Assembly: GCA_944320235.1 (NCBI GenBank)
Contig: CALUGQ010000033.1
Span: forward strand, 1 to 64,000
DNA length: 64,000 nt
Source of the DNA: an uncultured Prevotella sp.
Lineage (GTDB): Bacteria > Bacteroidota > Bacteroidia > Bacteroidales > Bacteroidaceae
Direction: 5' to 3'
Of this stretch, positions 42,821-52,219 are shown one piece after another (position 1 is the first letter of the stretch; the number at the start of each line of letters is the position of its first letter). The notes beneath the pieces were generated by a model. It searched no databases and was not told the DNA's origin. It was given only the letters and a program-made list of their open reading frames with translations. The position numbers and the translations under genes were made by a program.

Positions 42821-45283
42821 ATGAATATTTCATACAAATGGCTTAAGGAGTACGTAGACTTTGACCTTTCCCCGCAACAAGTTTGCGACGCATTGACTTC
42901 CATAGGGCTTGAAGTTGATTCGCTTGAGGAGGTGCAAAGCATCAAGGGGGGATTGAAAGGACTTTACGTTGGCAAGGTGCTGACGTGTGAGGCACACCCT
43001 AATTCAGACCATCTTCATGTAACGACAGTTGATCTGGGGCGCGAAGTGCCGTCTCAGATAGTATGTGGCGCTCCTAATGTAGCAGCAGGACAAAAAGTGA
43101 TTGTTGCCGATCTTGGCTGTGTGTTATATGATGGTGACAAGGAGTTTGTGATAAAGAAATCGAAATTGCGTGGCATTGAGAGCTGCGGAATGATATGCGC
43201 AGAAGATGAAATAGGTGTTGGCAGCAGTCACGATGGCATCATAGTACTTCCAGACGACGTTCCCGTAGGTCAGCCAGCAGCCGAGTATTACAATCTGGAA
43301 AGCGATTGGCTCATTGAAATTGACATAACAGCCAACCGGGCCGATGCGTTGTCTCATTGGGGCGTTGCCCGTGATTTATATGCCTGGCTCAAGTGTAATG
43401 GCTTTGAAACTTGTTTGCATAGGCCTGATTGCTCTAAGTTTGCAGTTGACAACCACGATTTGCCAATTGAAGTGGAAATTGTCAACGATGATGCTTGCAA
43501 GCGCTATGCTTGTCTGAGTATAACAAATTGCGAAGTTAAAGAAAGTCCTGAATGGCTACAAAGCAAGTTGCGTGTAATCGGGCTTAGACCGATAAACAAT
43601 ATTGTTGACATAACCAACTACATAATGATGGCTTATGGCCAACCCATGCACTGTTTTGATGCAGACATGGTGACTGGTCATAAAATTGTAGTACGGACAC
43701 AGCCAGAAGGTACTAAGTTTGTCACACTTGATGGAGTGGAGCATCAACTTGGAACCCACGACCTGAGTATATGCAATGCCGAGGAGCCAATGTGTATTGC
43801 CGGTGTTTTTGGAGGAAAGGGCAGCGGCACATATGAAACCACAAAAAATGTTGTGCTTGAAAGTGCATATTTCCATCCGACATGGATAAGGAAAAGCGCT
43901 CGCAGGCATGGGCTGAGCACCGATTCATCCTTCCGCTTTGAAAGAGGCATCGACCCAGATGGTGTGATTTACGCCTTGAAGCAGGCGGCCATATTGTGCA
44001 AAGAACTTGCTGGTGGGTGTGTCTCAATGGAAATATGTGATGTGTATCCTGAACCAATAACAGGCTTCAATGTAAATCTTGAATATAACTATGTAACAGG
44101 GTTGATAGGCAAGGACATACCAAGTGAAACGATAAAAAACATCTGTGAAAGTCTTGACATGAAAGTGTTGGCTGAGTCAGACAAAGGATTGGAGTTGGAA
44201 GTACCTGCGTATCGTGTAGACGTTCAGCGGCCTTGTGACGTAGTAGAAGATGTGCTTCGCATATATGGATATAATAATGTGGAGATACCTTCGCACCTGA
44301 AAGGGTGCCTCGTGGTCAAAGGAGACGAAGACAACAAGCACAAGCTGGCCAATGTAGTGGGCGAGCAGCTCGTCGGATGCGGCTTTTCAGAGATTCTGAA
44401 TAATTCACTGACCCGAGGTGCATATTACGACATCCAAGATACATATAGGCAGGAGAACTGTGTGAAAATAATGAATCCACTTAGCACAGACCTTAATGTT
44501 ATGCGCCAGACGCTACTTTTTGGTGGATTGGAGAGTATCGAGCATAATATAAAGCGTAAAAGTTCCAACCTGCGGTTTTTCGAGTTAGGCAATGTATATC
44601 ATTTTGACCCAGCAAAGAAGAACCAGGACAATCCGGTAATGGCTTACAAAGAGAATTATCATTTGGCCTTGTGGGTTACAGGAAAACGTGTTGAAGGTAG
44701 CTGGGCGCATACAGACGAGGATAGTAATTTTTATGAACTTGCTGCTTATGTGCGCAACATATTAAATCGGATAGGGGTTAAGCGCAATACTTTGGTCTGC
44801 AAGAACAGCGATAGTGATATATTCTCAGCCGGTACAACAATAGAAAACAGAAGCGGGAAAAAACTTGTTGACATGGGTATCGTAAATTCCAAGTTGCTGA
44901 AGACTATGGATATTGCAAAACCTGTGTTCTATGCCGAATTGGATTGGGCCGCGTTAATGAAGGCAATAAGCAAGAATCAAGTGCTCTATTCGGAAATAAG
45001 CAAGTATCCTGCCGTAAGCCGTGACTTGGCCCTGCTTATTGACAAAAACATAGAGTTTGCTGCAATAGAGGAAGTTGCACATCAAACAGAAAAGAAACTT
45101 TTGAAAGAAGTGGAATTGTTTGACGTATATGAAGGTAAAAACTTACCGGAAGGAAAGAAAAGCTATGCAGTCAATTTTATTCTTCAAGACGATACAAAAA
45201 CTCTCAATGACAAGCAGATAGATGCTATAATGACTAAACTGATAACAAACTTAAAAAATAAACTTGGGGCACAGCTCCGTTAA
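42821..45283 (+). CDS. pheT: Phenylalanyl-tRNA synthetase beta subunit
   Basis: Non-catalytic/editing subunit of the (alpha-beta)2 enzyme that charges tRNA-Phe. 820 residues. In order: B1 start NISYKWLKEYVDFDLSPQQVCDALTSIGLEVD, EMAP/tRNA-binding B2 (LYVGKVLTCEAHPNSDHLHVTTVDLG), the B3/B4 editing core (ITNYIMMAYGQPMHCFDAD; VLESAYFHPTWIRKSARRHGLSTDSSFRFERGIDP), B5 (VEDVLRIYGYNNVEIPSHL) and the C-terminal FDX-ACB anticodon-binding domain (YSEISKYPAVSRDLALLIDKNIEF). pheS is not adjacent. yebC follows after 11 bp. Confidence 0.98.
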   Translation: MNISYKWLKEYVDFDLSPQQVCDALTSIGLEVDSLEEVQSIKGGLKGLYVGKVLTCEAHPNSDHLHVTTVDLGREVPSQIVCGAPNVAAGQKVIVADLGCVLYDGDKEFVIKKSKLRGIESCGMICAEDEIGVGSSHDGIIVLPDDVPVGQPAAEYYNLESDWLIEIDITANRADALSHWGVARDLYAWLKCNGFETCLHRPDCSKFAVDNHDLPIEVEIVNDDACKRYACLSITNCEVKESPEWLQSKLRVIGLRPINNIVDITNYIMMAYGQPMHCFDADMVTGHKIVVRTQPEGTKFVTLDGVEHQLGTHDLSICNAEEPMCIAGVFGGKGSGTYETTKNVVLESAYFHPTWIRKSARRHGLSTDSSFRFERGIDPDGVIYALKQAAILCKELAGGCVSMEICDVYPEPITGFNVNLEYNYVTGLIGKDIPSETIKNICESLDMKVLAESDKGLELEVPAYRVDVQRPCDVVEDVLRIYGYNNVEIPSHLKGCLVVKGDEDNKHKLANVVGEQLVGCGFSEILNNSLTRGAYYDIQDTYRQENCVKIMNPLSTDLNVMRQTLLFGGLESIEHNIKRKSSNLRFFELGNVYHFDPAKKNQDNPVMAYKENYHLALWVTGKRVEGSWAHTDEDSNFYELAAYVRNILNRIGVKRNTLVCKNSDSDIFSAGTTIENRSGKKLVDMGIVNSKLLKTMDIAKPVFYAELDWAALMKAISKNQVLYSEISKYPAVSRDLALLIDKNIEFAAIEEVAHQTEKKLLKEVELFDVYEGKNLPEGKKSYAVNFILQDDTKTLNDKQIDAIMTKLITNLKNKLGAQLR

Positions 45284-45294
45284 TAAAAACTCCA

Positions 45295-46026
45295 ATGGGA
45301 AGAGCATTTGAATATCGCAAGGCGACAAAGTTAAAAAGGTGGGGGCATATGGCTCGCACATTTACAAAGATTGGAAAACAGATAGCAATAGCAGTAAAGG
45401 CTGGCGGCCCGGAGCCGGAGAACAATCCTCACTTGCGTGCAATCATACAGACTGCAAAGCGTGAGAATATGCCCAATGCAAACATAGAGCGTGCCATAAA
45501 GAACGCTTTGGGCAAAGACCAGAAAGACTTCAAGGAAGTAACCTACGAAGGATATGGTCCTCACGGAATAGCCATATTTGTTGATGCCGCTACTGATAAT
45601 ACTACACGAACAGTGGCAAATGTACGTGCTGTATTCAATAAATTCAGTGGGAATCTCGGTACTCAAGGCTCTTTGTCATTCCTTTTTGACCAGAAATGTG
45701 TGTTCACATTCAAGAAGAAGGATGGTCTTGACATGGATGAGCTGATACTGGAGTTTATTGATTTTGGTGTTGACGATGAATATGACGAGGATGAGGAAAG
45801 CGGTGAAATAACAATCTACGGCGAGCCGACAAGCTTTAGTGATATACAGAAACATCTTGAAAGCATGGGCATGGAGGTTACAGGAGCAGAGTTCACACGC
45901 ATACCCAACGACTTGAAGGATGTCACACCAGAGCAGCGTGAAACAATCAATAAAATGGTTGACTTGCTTGAAGACGATGATGACGTGCAGAATGTTTATA
46001 CAAATATGAAACCAGAAGCTGAGTAA
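45295..46026 (+). CDS. yebC: YebC/PmpR-family protein
   Basis: Conserved cytoplasmic protein, linked in other bacteria to transcription regulation and, for a sub-branch, to relieving ribosome stalling at proline runs. 243 residues, normal. Landmarks: MGRAFEYRKATKLKRWGHMARTFTKIGKQIAIAVKAGG..., ENMPNANIERAIKNALG, the EGYGPHGIAIFVDAATDNTTRTVANVRAVFNKFSGNLGTQGSLSFLFD core, and an acidic stretch DDEYDEDEESGE. The 11-bp gap to pheT and a shared terminator indicate an operon. Confidence 0.96.
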   Translation: MGRAFEYRKATKLKRWGHMARTFTKIGKQIAIAVKAGGPEPENNPHLRAIIQTAKRENMPNANIERAIKNALGKDQKDFKEVTYEGYGPHGIAIFVDAATDNTTRTVANVRAVFNKFSGNLGTQGSLSFLFDQKCVFTFKKKDGLDMDELILEFIDFGVDDEYDEDEESGEITIYGEPTSFSDIQKHLESMGMEVTGAEFTRIPNDLKDVTPEQRETINKMVDLLEDDDDVQNVYTNMKPEAE

Positions 46027-46052
46027 AACTTAATCAATTGATGATAAAAAGG

Positions 46053-46101
46053 AAAGAAGTAAATACGTAATGGCATTGAGCAATTATGTATTTACTTCTT
46101 T
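46053..46101 (+). terminator. Terminator of pheT-yebC
   Basis: AAAGAAGTAAATAC (46053-46066) pairs with GTATTTACTTCTTT (46088-46101): a perfect 14-bp stem followed by TTCTTTGTTTTT. It begins 27 bp after the yebC stop. Confidence 0.85.
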
Positions 46102-46160
46102 TCTTTGTTTTTATTTATCGCGCAATATTGTTTGCCCCCAAATGCAACAGGCCTGTCTGG

Positions 46161-46550
46161 CTATTCATAGTCTTTTTTTGAAAACTTTAGTTCAAGCAGT
46201 TTCTTGTTTTTGTCATTTGAGGAATAATATGTATACGCAAAGTTGAACCCAGCAGCCTTATATTCCTTGATTGATGTGGCATTCTTGATTTGCTCGAGCA
46301 ACATGTTGTAGGCATATTGTCTGTTTATGTTTGCCTGACTGGCTGTATCGCAATTCAGTGTGTAAAAATAGTGCAAGGTGTGCGTAGACCTGTCAAATGT
46401 CATGCTGTCGATAACCATATTGGTTCCGATAGGGGCGGGGCATTTCTTTTCCGTGTATTCTTTTGCTTCACGTGCGCATCTTTCTTCAAGACTTTCCTGG
46501 CACGCAAAAAAAATGCTTGAACACAAAAGCAGTAGTATTGTATTATTCAT
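46161..46550 (-). CDS. Small lipoprotein of unknown function
   Basis: 129 residues, with a lipoprotein signal MNNTILLLLCSSIFFACQES (lipobox FFAC, Cys at residue 17). The mature part is charged and carries two further Cys (ERCAREAKEY..., EKKCPAPIG, NCDTAS) and a beta-rich MTFDRSTHTLHYFYTLNCD segment. The open frame reaches 46577, but the promoter -7 box (46575-46582) overlaps that part; the start at 46550 directly begins the signal peptide. Probably faces the periplasm or the cell surface. No recognised domain. Confidence 0.7.
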   Translation of the reverse strand: MNNTILLLLCSSIFFACQESLEERCAREAKEYTEKKCPAPIGTNMVIDSMTFDRSTHTLHYFYTLNCDTASQANINRQYAYNMLLEQIKNATSIKEYKAAGFNFAYTYYSSNDKNKKLLELKFSKKDYE

Positions 46551-46574
46551 TTGTGCTTTGTATGAATTCTGCTG

Positions 46575-46604
46575 CAAAGTTACTTAAAAACTGCCAAATA
46601 CAAA
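46575..46604 (-). promoter_or_regulatory. Promoter of the small lipoprotein gene
   Basis: Minus strand TTTG (46604-46601), 18-bp spacer, TAACTTTG (46582-46575). It fixes the start codon at 46550. Confidence 0.7.
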
Positions 46605-46678
46605 CATTGCATTAGGTATATTTTGCTGAAAAATATTATTGTGTTTTGTCTGGTATGATAAAATATATTATATTTTAT

Positions 46679-46709
46679 TTTGAATATTGGTTGCTTTGTG
46701 CTATCTTTG
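46679..46709 (+). promoter_or_regulatory. Promoter of lepA
   Basis: TTTG (46679-46682), 19-bp spacer, TATCTTTG (46702-46709). Because it overlaps the start of the longest open frame (46680), the true start is the ATG at 46737. Confidence 0.8.
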
Positions 46710-46736
46710 TGCTTTAAAACATTGAATCATCGTAAA

Positions 46737-48518
46737 ATGGATCATATACGCAACTTTTGTATAATAGCTCACATTGATCACGGTAAATCTACTCTTGCAG
46801 ACAGGATGCTTGAGTATACTAAAACTATACAAGTTACAGGAGGGCAGATGCTCGATGATATGGATTTAGAGCGTGAGCGAGGAATAACGATCAAGAGCCA
46901 TGCCATACAGATGGAATATGTATATAAAGGAGAAAAATATATTCTTAATCTTATAGATACTCCCGGGCACGTGGATTTCTCTTATGAAGTTTCCAGAAGC
47001 ATCGCGGCTTGTGAGGGGGCGTTACTCGTCGTTGATGCGACACAAGGCGTACAGGCTCAGACTATATCAAATTTGTATATGGCAATAGATCACAACCTGG
47101 AAATAATTCCGGTTATAAACAAGATTGATATGCCAAGTGCGATGCCTGACGAAGTTGAAGACGAGATTGTCGATCTTATTGGCTGTGCCCGCACTGACAT
47201 TATCCGTGCCAGTGGTAAGACAGGTGAAGGTGTGCCTCAGATATTGGATGCTGTCGTTGAGCGCATCCCTTGCCCGGGGGGCGATGAGAAAGCACCACTG
47301 CAGGCGTTGATTTTTGATTCTGTTTTCAATTCTTTCCGTGGTATCATAGCATATTTCAAGATTGAAAATGGTGTAATCCGGCAAGGAGACAAAGTGAAGT
47401 TCTTCAATACAGGCATGGAGTATGATGCTGATGAGATCGGAGTGCTAAAGATGGACATGGTTCCAAGAAAGCAACTTGGAACTGGCGATGTTGGCTATAT
47501 AATCAGCGGAATCAAGGATAGCAAGGAAGTGAAAGTTGGTGATACTATTACCCATATAGCTCGTCCTTGTGACAAGGCCATAGATGGTTTTCAGGAAGTA
47601 AAGCCAATGGTCTTTGCAGGTGTATATCCAATAGATCCTGCGGAATATGAGAATCTAAGGGCCTCTTTGGAGAAATTGCAGTTAAATGATGCTTCTTTGA
47701 CATTTTCACCCGAATCTTCTGTTGCACTTGGTTTTGGATTTAGGTGCGGATTCCTTGGTTTGCTTCATATGGAAATCATACAAGAACGTCTGGATCGTGA
47801 ATTCAACATGGATGTGATAACAACCGTGCCAAATGTGTCATATAAGTGCTATGACAAACAAGGTGGTATCAGGGAAGTACACAATCCATCAGGACTTCCG
47901 GATCAGACAATGATAGATCACATAGAAGAGCCATATATACGAGCATCTATTATCACAGCATCTGACTACATAGGCCCTATAATGAAACTATGCCTAGATA
48001 AGCGTGGAGAGTTAATTGACCAGCAATATGTTAGTGGCAATAGGGTTGAGTTGCATTTCATGCTTCCGCTTGGCGAAATCGTGATAGATTTCTATGACAA
48101 ATTGAAAAGCATTTCAAAGGGATATGCCTCGTTTGATTATCATGTAGATTGTTTTCGGCCGTCGAAATTGGCCAAACTTGATATATTGTTGAACGGTGAG
48201 CCTGTTGATGCTCTGTCTACTTTGACACATCAAGATAACGCTGTTGCTTTTGGTAGGCGAATGTGTGAGAAACTCAAAGAATTGATTCCGCGACAGCAGT
48301 TTGACATTGCCATACAGGCTGCCATTGGCGCAAAAATTGTGGCTCGTGAGACAGTGAAGTGCGTGCGCAAGGATGTTACTGCCAAGTGTTATGGTGGCGA
48401 CGTTAGCAGAAAACGTAAACTCTTGGAAAAGCAAAAAAGAGGCAAAAAGCGCATGAAACAGATTGGCAACGTGGAAGTGCCTCAAAAAGCATTTCTTGCT
48501 GTGCTAAAATTAGATTGA
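46737..48518 (+). CDS. lepA: Elongation factor 4
   Basis: Ribosomal GTPase that can back-translocate stalled ribosomes. 593 residues, normal. Starts [25 protein letters not shown] with the G1 loop, then [19 protein letters not shown] (G2), [17 protein letters not shown] (G3), [10 protein letters not shown] (G4) and a switch to domain II at [19 protein letters not shown]. Domains III-V follow, and the LepA-specific C-terminal domain ends [42 protein letters not shown]. The Crp-type gene follows after 26 bp. Confidence 0.98.
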   Translation: MDHIRNFCIIAHIDHGKSTLADRMLEYTKTIQVTGGQMLDDMDLERERGITIKSHAIQMEYVYKGEKYILNLIDTPGHVDFSYEVSRSIAACEGALLVVDATQGVQAQTISNLYMAIDHNLEIIPVINKIDMPSAMPDEVEDEIVDLIGCARTDIIRASGKTGEGVPQILDAVVERIPCPGGDEKAPLQALIFDSVFNSFRGIIAYFKIENGVIRQGDKVKFFNTGMEYDADEIGVLKMDMVPRKQLGTGDVGYIISGIKDSKEVKVGDTITHIARPCDKAIDGFQEVKPMVFAGVYPIDPAEYENLRASLEKLQLNDASLTFSPESSVALGFGFRCGFLGLLHMEIIQERLDREFNMDVITTVPNVSYKCYDKQGGIREVHNPSGLPDQTMIDHIEEPYIRASIITASDYIGPIMKLCLDKRGELIDQQYVSGNRVELHFMLPLGEIVIDFYDKLKSISKGYASFDYHVDCFRPSKLAKLDILLNGEPVDALSTLTHQDNAVAFGRRMCEKLKELIPRQQFDIAIQAAIGAKIVARETVKCVRKDVTAKCYGGDVSRKRKLLEKQKRGKKRMKQIGNVEVPQKAFLAVLKLD

Positions 48519-48544
48519 AATAAATATTGAAAGGAGTTTATATT

Positions 48545-49150
48545 ATGGGAAATGTTGGTATAACGTCTCGGGATGTTGCCCGTGAGCTTGCAAGACGTTA
48601 CAGTACGATGACTCACGATGAATTAGATCTTTTGGAGAACATATTGGTTCCAATGAAGTTCCCCAAAGGCGAAAAAATCATACGTGAGGGTGAAATTTGT
48701 ACCCATATGTATTGGATTGTAAAAGGACTTGTTCGCCAGTATTATTATAAGAACAACAAGGAACTTACTGAGCATATGGCTGTAGAAAACAGCATCGTTA
48801 TGTGCATTGAAAGTCTTTTCAAAGAAAAACCGACACATCTGAACATAATGACGTTGGAGCCTTCTATAATATATGCAATACCAAGGCAACAATTAGAAAA
48901 AGTTGCGATGAAAAGTCTTAACATACAAATTCTTTATAGAAAGATATTGGAAGAGTCCTTGATTCAAAGTCAGATTCATGCAGATTTACTGCGTTTTGAA
49001 TCTGCTCAAAATAGATATGCAAAATTGGTGAAGCTCCAACCTCAATTAGTTTTAAGGGCTCCTTTAGTTTATATTGCAAGTTATTTGCAAATGACTCCGG
49101 AGACGCTGAGCCGTGTTAGGACATCAGCTCTTATTGGTGGGCCTGATTGA
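48545..49150 (+). CDS. Crp/Fnr-family transcriptional regulator
   Basis: 201 residues. Cyclic-nucleotide-binding-type beta-barrel at about 30-120 (PKGEKIIREGEICTHMYWIVKGLVRQYYYKNNKELTEHM; no clear cAMP phosphate-binding RxE-Arg cassette, so the ligand is unlikely to be cAMP). The long dimer helix follows (KSLNIQILYRKILEESLIQSQIHADLLRFESAQNRYAKLV) and a shortened HTH (APLVYIASYLQMTPETLSRVRTS). No Fnr-type cysteines. It starts 26 bp after lepA and is probably co-transcribed; an in-frame ATG 18 bp earlier is less likely. This small Bacteroidetes subtype is common; targets unknown. Confidence 0.88.
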   Translation: MGNVGITSRDVARELARRYSTMTHDELDLLENILVPMKFPKGEKIIREGEICTHMYWIVKGLVRQYYYKNNKELTEHMAVENSIVMCIESLFKEKPTHLNIMTLEPSIIYAIPRQQLEKVAMKSLNIQILYRKILEESLIQSQIHADLLRFESAQNRYAKLVKLQPQLVLRAPLVYIASYLQMTPETLSRVRTSALIGGPD

Positions 49151-49490
49151 TTACTAAGCAAGTTTGAGAAAGGAATGGCCTGAAATATTTGGCTAGTTTG
49201 ATTTTTTTTAACAAATTTATGGTGCATCACCTTATGTGGAATTAAATGCCATTTGGTTACCTCTTTACAATTTCTCATCATCATTACTACGCTTTTTGTA
49301 AAAACGAAGGCAACGGAAAATGGCAGATTTTCAAGTGAGGAGATTTTTTCCTTTTTTATCATACTAAAAAGTACGGGCTGTAATACTAAATCAGAGTTTG
49401 TTGCAGATATTATTGTGTGAAACTATTTACAATCTGTAATTGAGGTAATAATACCTGCGGTATATATACAGCGTAAAGAATGAAATATTG
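49151..49490. other. Intergenic stretch, no gene seen
   Basis: About 340 bp, AT-rich. A minus-strand open frame of 93 codons overlaps the end of the Crp-type gene and has no family features or promoter, so I do not call it. A short dyad lies around 49447-49470 (TAATACCTGCGGTATATA). Confidence 0.5.
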
Positions 49491-49498
49491 TAAATTTG
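49491..49498 (+). promoter_or_regulatory. -7 box for the DUF362 gene
   Basis: TAAATTTG matches TAnnTTTG, placing transcription start near 49503 and favouring the ATG at 49526 over the TTG at 49496. Confidence 0.55.
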
Positions 49499-49525
49499 CA
49501 TCGAAAATATCAGAGAAATCTCAAT

Positions 49526-50605
49526 ATGGATATTAAGACAATCACTACAGTAGGGCTGCTGGCCTTTATGGTAACGCTGCCATTTCTTTCAATCAATGCG
49601 CAAGATGAAAACTCTGCACCAGTTCCAGGTGTTGATGGCAACAAATACGTGCCTTATGAACAGCGCAAAGGTAATGAGTCAATAGTGTATTTTACACGTA
49701 ATCTGTCGCCAGACGGGCTTATTAGTGCTTACCAAAAAGTATGTGCGGATATTGAGGGGCGAGTTGGTGTAAAGCTGCATACGGGTGAACAGAACGGCCC
49801 CAATATAATTCCCGCTGCATGGGTGAAGGCTCTCATTGAGAAAGAGTTGCCGGGAGCAAGCATAGTTGAGACCAATACATATTATGCAGGCGACCGCTAT
49901 ACCACCGAGCAACATCGGCGCACATTGGAAGAGAATGGTTGGACATTTTGCCCTGTGGACATAATTGACGAGGAAGATACTGTTACTTTACCAGTCTTTG
50001 GCGGCAAGTGGTTCGACTGTATGTCCGTTGGAAGTCACTTGCCGACTTACAACTCGCTCGTTGTTCTCACTCACTTCAAGGGGCATACGCAAGGTGGTTT
50101 TGGCGGCAGTGACAAAAATATAGGTATAGGCTGTGCAGATGGACGCATAGGCAAGGCTTGGATTCACACAACTCCCAATCAAAACAACCAGTGGGATATA
50201 GCCAAGGAGGAATTTATGGAGCGCATGACTGAGTCAACAAAAGCTGTTGTAGATTACTTTGGCAAACATATTGCTTATGTGAATGTGATGCGCAACATGT
50301 CTGTATCGTGTGACTGTGAGGGTAAGGCTGCTGCACCTGTTGTCACGCCAAATGTAGGTATACTTTCATCAACAGATATATTGGCCGTTGACCAGGCTTG
50401 CATAGACCTAGTTTATGCTATGACCGAGTCCGAACACCATGATTTAGTGGAGCGCATAGAAAGTCGTCACGGCCTTCGCCAGCTTTCATATATGAAGGAA
50501 TTGGGTATGGGTAATGATCGCTATGTTCTCATTGACCTTGATAACGGTGGCCGCAGGATAACCCCTGCTGAGGCTGTAAAGGGGTTGAAGCCATTCGTGA
50601 AATAA
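49526..50605 (+). CDS. Secreted DUF362 domain protein
   Basis: 359 residues, exported: signal peptide TVGLLAFMVTLPFLSINAQ. The mature protein carries the DUF362 pattern, with IVYFTRNLSPDGLISAYQKVC, NIIPAAWVKALIEKELPGASIVETNT, the central SLVVLTHFKGHTQGGFGGSDKNIGIGCADGRIGKAWIHT (His, Gly and Cys conserved), and GILSSTDILAVDQACIDLVYAM. DUF362 is often joined to a 4Fe-4S ferredoxin part; here the ferredoxin cysteine cassette is absent (only a Cys-Asp-Cys pair SVSCDCEG near residue 265). Function unknown; a redox or metal role is inference. Monocistronic with its own terminator. Confidence 0.85.
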   Translation: MDIKTITTVGLLAFMVTLPFLSINAQDENSAPVPGVDGNKYVPYEQRKGNESIVYFTRNLSPDGLISAYQKVCADIEGRVGVKLHTGEQNGPNIIPAAWVKALIEKELPGASIVETNTYYAGDRYTTEQHRRTLEENGWTFCPVDIIDEEDTVTLPVFGGKWFDCMSVGSHLPTYNSLVVLTHFKGHTQGGFGGSDKNIGIGCADGRIGKAWIHTTPNQNNQWDIAKEEFMERMTESTKAVVDYFGKHIAYVNVMRNMSVSCDCEGKAAAPVVTPNVGILSSTDILAVDQACIDLVYAMTESEHHDLVERIESRHGLRQLSYMKELGMGNDRYVLIDLDNGGRRITPAEAVKGLKPFVK

Positions 50606-50628
50606 AATTGGAAATTGGGCGTTTGTAC

Positions 50629-50666
50629 TAAATCCCTGCTGCAGTAGAGTCTGTGACAGGGATTTA
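50629..50666 (+). terminator. Terminator of the DUF362 gene
   Basis: TAAATCCCTG (50629-50638) pairs with CAGGGATTTA (50657-50666), 18-base loop, followed by TTATGTTC. It lies 24 bp after the stop. Confidence 0.7.
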
Positions 50667-50717
50667 TTATGTTCAAGATATTGAGTTAGGCAGACATCTA
50701 TTTGATTGAAAAATAAT

Positions 50718-51015
50718 ATGTATGTCCGCAACCTTCACATACATTCCAATGCGCAGCTAAAGACAGCCGCTATTTTCCTGGATTGCCGTATGCGCATATC
50801 ACACCATGAAACCGCCTGTTTCGCGCTGCGATATGCCCTGCTTCATCCGCCAAAACGGCTCATATCAGAAAGCAATGTGGCACGATTTGCAACTTAATGA
50901 AAATCAGATGTTTGGCAAAGGTGGCCTTCATGGATGTCTTTAATACAAAAATGTTAAAGGCAGAACGTGTCAATAGACGGGCATGGGCCGTATGGGCTGT
51001 TTGCGGATATTCATA
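50718..51015 (+). repeat. ~295-bp dispersed element, copy B
   Basis: Same orientation as copy A. Begins ATGTATGTCCGCAACC and ends GGGCTGTTTGCGGATATTC, imperfect inverse ends. The interior has ATGAAACCGCCTGTTTCGCG and CTTCATCCGCCAAAACGG in common with copies A and C. AAAAATAAT flanks both sides (50709-50717 and 51016-51024), a candidate 9-bp target duplication. Unlike A and C, the shared frame is interrupted here by TAA around position 50942. It sits between the terminator of the DUF362 gene and the promoter of ridA without touching either. Confidence 0.75.
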
Positions 51016-51034
51016 AAAAATAATGTCATGTTTC

Positions 51035-51065
51035 TTGCAAAATCGCTGAATAATCATTACCTTTG
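51035..51065 (+). promoter_or_regulatory. Promoter of the ridA-queC-hut operon
   Basis: TTG (51035-51037), 20-bp spacer, TACCTTTG (51058-51065), immediately downstream of repeat copy B. The leader to the ridA ATG at 51166 is about 96 nt. Confidence 0.7.
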
Positions 51066-51165
51066 TAGGTGTAATGGGCATTACTATGGTTTTGTGGAGA
51101 TAGCATTTACCTGCGTATGCCATTCAATAAGAAAACGAGTAAATGGCAAACTTAATTTTAGCTTT

Positions 51166-51540
51166 ATGAAAGTATTGAGTACAAATGATGCGCCTGCGGC
51201 CATCGGCCCGTACAGTCAGGCAATAGAGGCAAATGGATTAGTGTATACGTCGGGGCAATTACCCATAAACCCCAAGACGGGAGCATTCCCAGAAGGAGGC
51301 ATAAAAGAACAGACGCGCCAGTCAATAGAAAATGCCAAGGCAATACTTTGCTCTGCGGGGCTTAGTCTTGCGAACGTAGTAAAGACAACCGTGCTATTGG
51401 CTGACATTACTGATTTTGGCTCAATGAACGAAGTTTATGCGGAGTACTTCTCTGAGCCGTATCCTGCGCGGTCGGCTTTTGCCGTAAGGGCATTGCCCAA
51501 GGGTGCTTTGGTGGAGATAGAGATGGTTGCAGCACGATGA
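51166..51540 (+). CDS. ridA: RidA-family reactive imine deaminase
   Basis: Hydrolyses reactive enamine/imine intermediates (for example from threonine or serine dehydratase) to keto acids, protecting PLP enzymes. 124 residues. Landmarks: STNDAPAAIGPYSQAIEANGLVYTSGQLPINPKTG near the start, and the conserved arginine in EPYPARSAFAVRALPKGALVEIEMVA. The longer open frame starts before the promoter, so the ATG at 51166, which gives the family's standard N-terminus, is chosen. It overlaps queC by an ATGA junction (51537-51540). Confidence 0.95.
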   Translation: MKVLSTNDAPAAIGPYSQAIEANGLVYTSGQLPINPKTGAFPEGGIKEQTRQSIENAKAILCSAGLSLANVVKTTVLLADITDFGSMNEVYAEYFSEPYPARSAFAVRALPKGALVEIEMVAAR

Positions 51541-52196
51541 CCGAAAAGGATGCGCTTATAGTTGTAAGTGGCGGGATGGACAGTGTAACGCTACTTTATG
51601 ACATGAAGGACAGAATTGCCATGGCCGTATCCTTCAACTACGGTAGCAAGCACAATTCGCGTGAATTGCCGTTGGCTGCGATGCATTGTAGTAGGCTAGG
51701 CGTTCCCCACGTAGTCATAGACCTTGGATTTATGCAAACTTACTTTAAAAGTTCACTGCTTGATGGGGGTGAACCGATTCCAAATGGACATTATGCCGAA
51801 GCGAACATGAAATCAACTGTTGTGCCGTTCCGCAATGGAATCATGCTTGCTGTGGCAGTGGGGCTTGCCGAGAGTAACGGCTTGAAACGTGTACTTTTGG
51901 CCAATCATGGTGGAGACCATGCAATTTATCCAGACTGTCGTCCCGAATTCATTTGTGCGATGGACTCAGCCGCCGTGGCTGGTACATATGATGGTGTGCG
52001 TGTGGAAGGCCCTTATACTAATTTGAGCAAAGCAGATATAGCCCGTAGAGGTAAGGCCTTGGGTATTGATTATGCTGAGACATGGTCATGTTATAAGGGT
52101 GGCGAACGTCATTGCGGACGTTGTGGCACGTGTGTTGAACGCCGCGAGGCCTTGCGTGAAGCCCACATTGAAGATACGACTGAATATGAGGAATGA
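51537..52196 (+). CDS. queC: 7-cyano-7-deazaguanine synthase
   Basis: Makes preQ0, the precursor of queuosine in tRNA, from 7-carboxy-7-deazaguanine, ammonia and ATP. 219 residues, normal. PP-loop SGGMDS at residues 11-16 (DALIVVSGGMDSVTLLYDM). Further on are AVSFNYGSKHNSRELPLA, the conserved ANHGGDHAIYPDCRPEF, and the zinc site CYKGGERHCGRCGTCVERREA with four cysteines at the end. No other queuosine genes are in the window. It is translationally coupled to ridA and reaches ftcD by another ATGA overlap (52193-52196). Confidence 0.96.
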   Translation: MTEKDALIVVSGGMDSVTLLYDMKDRIAMAVSFNYGSKHNSRELPLAAMHCSRLGVPHVVIDLGFMQTYFKSSLLDGGEPIPNGHYAEANMKSTVVPFRNGIMLAVAVGLAESNGLKRVLLANHGGDHAIYPDCRPEFICAMDSAAVAGTYDGVRVEGPYTNLSKADIARRGKALGIDYAETWSCYKGGERHCGRCGTCVERREALREAHIEDTTEYEE

Positions 52197-52219
52197 ATTT
52201 AAATGACAATAGGCTTGTT

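Noticed and set aside
49081-49362. 93-codon minus-strand open frame after the Crp-type gene
   Set aside because: It overlaps the HTH-coding end of the regulator and has no domain pattern or promoter.
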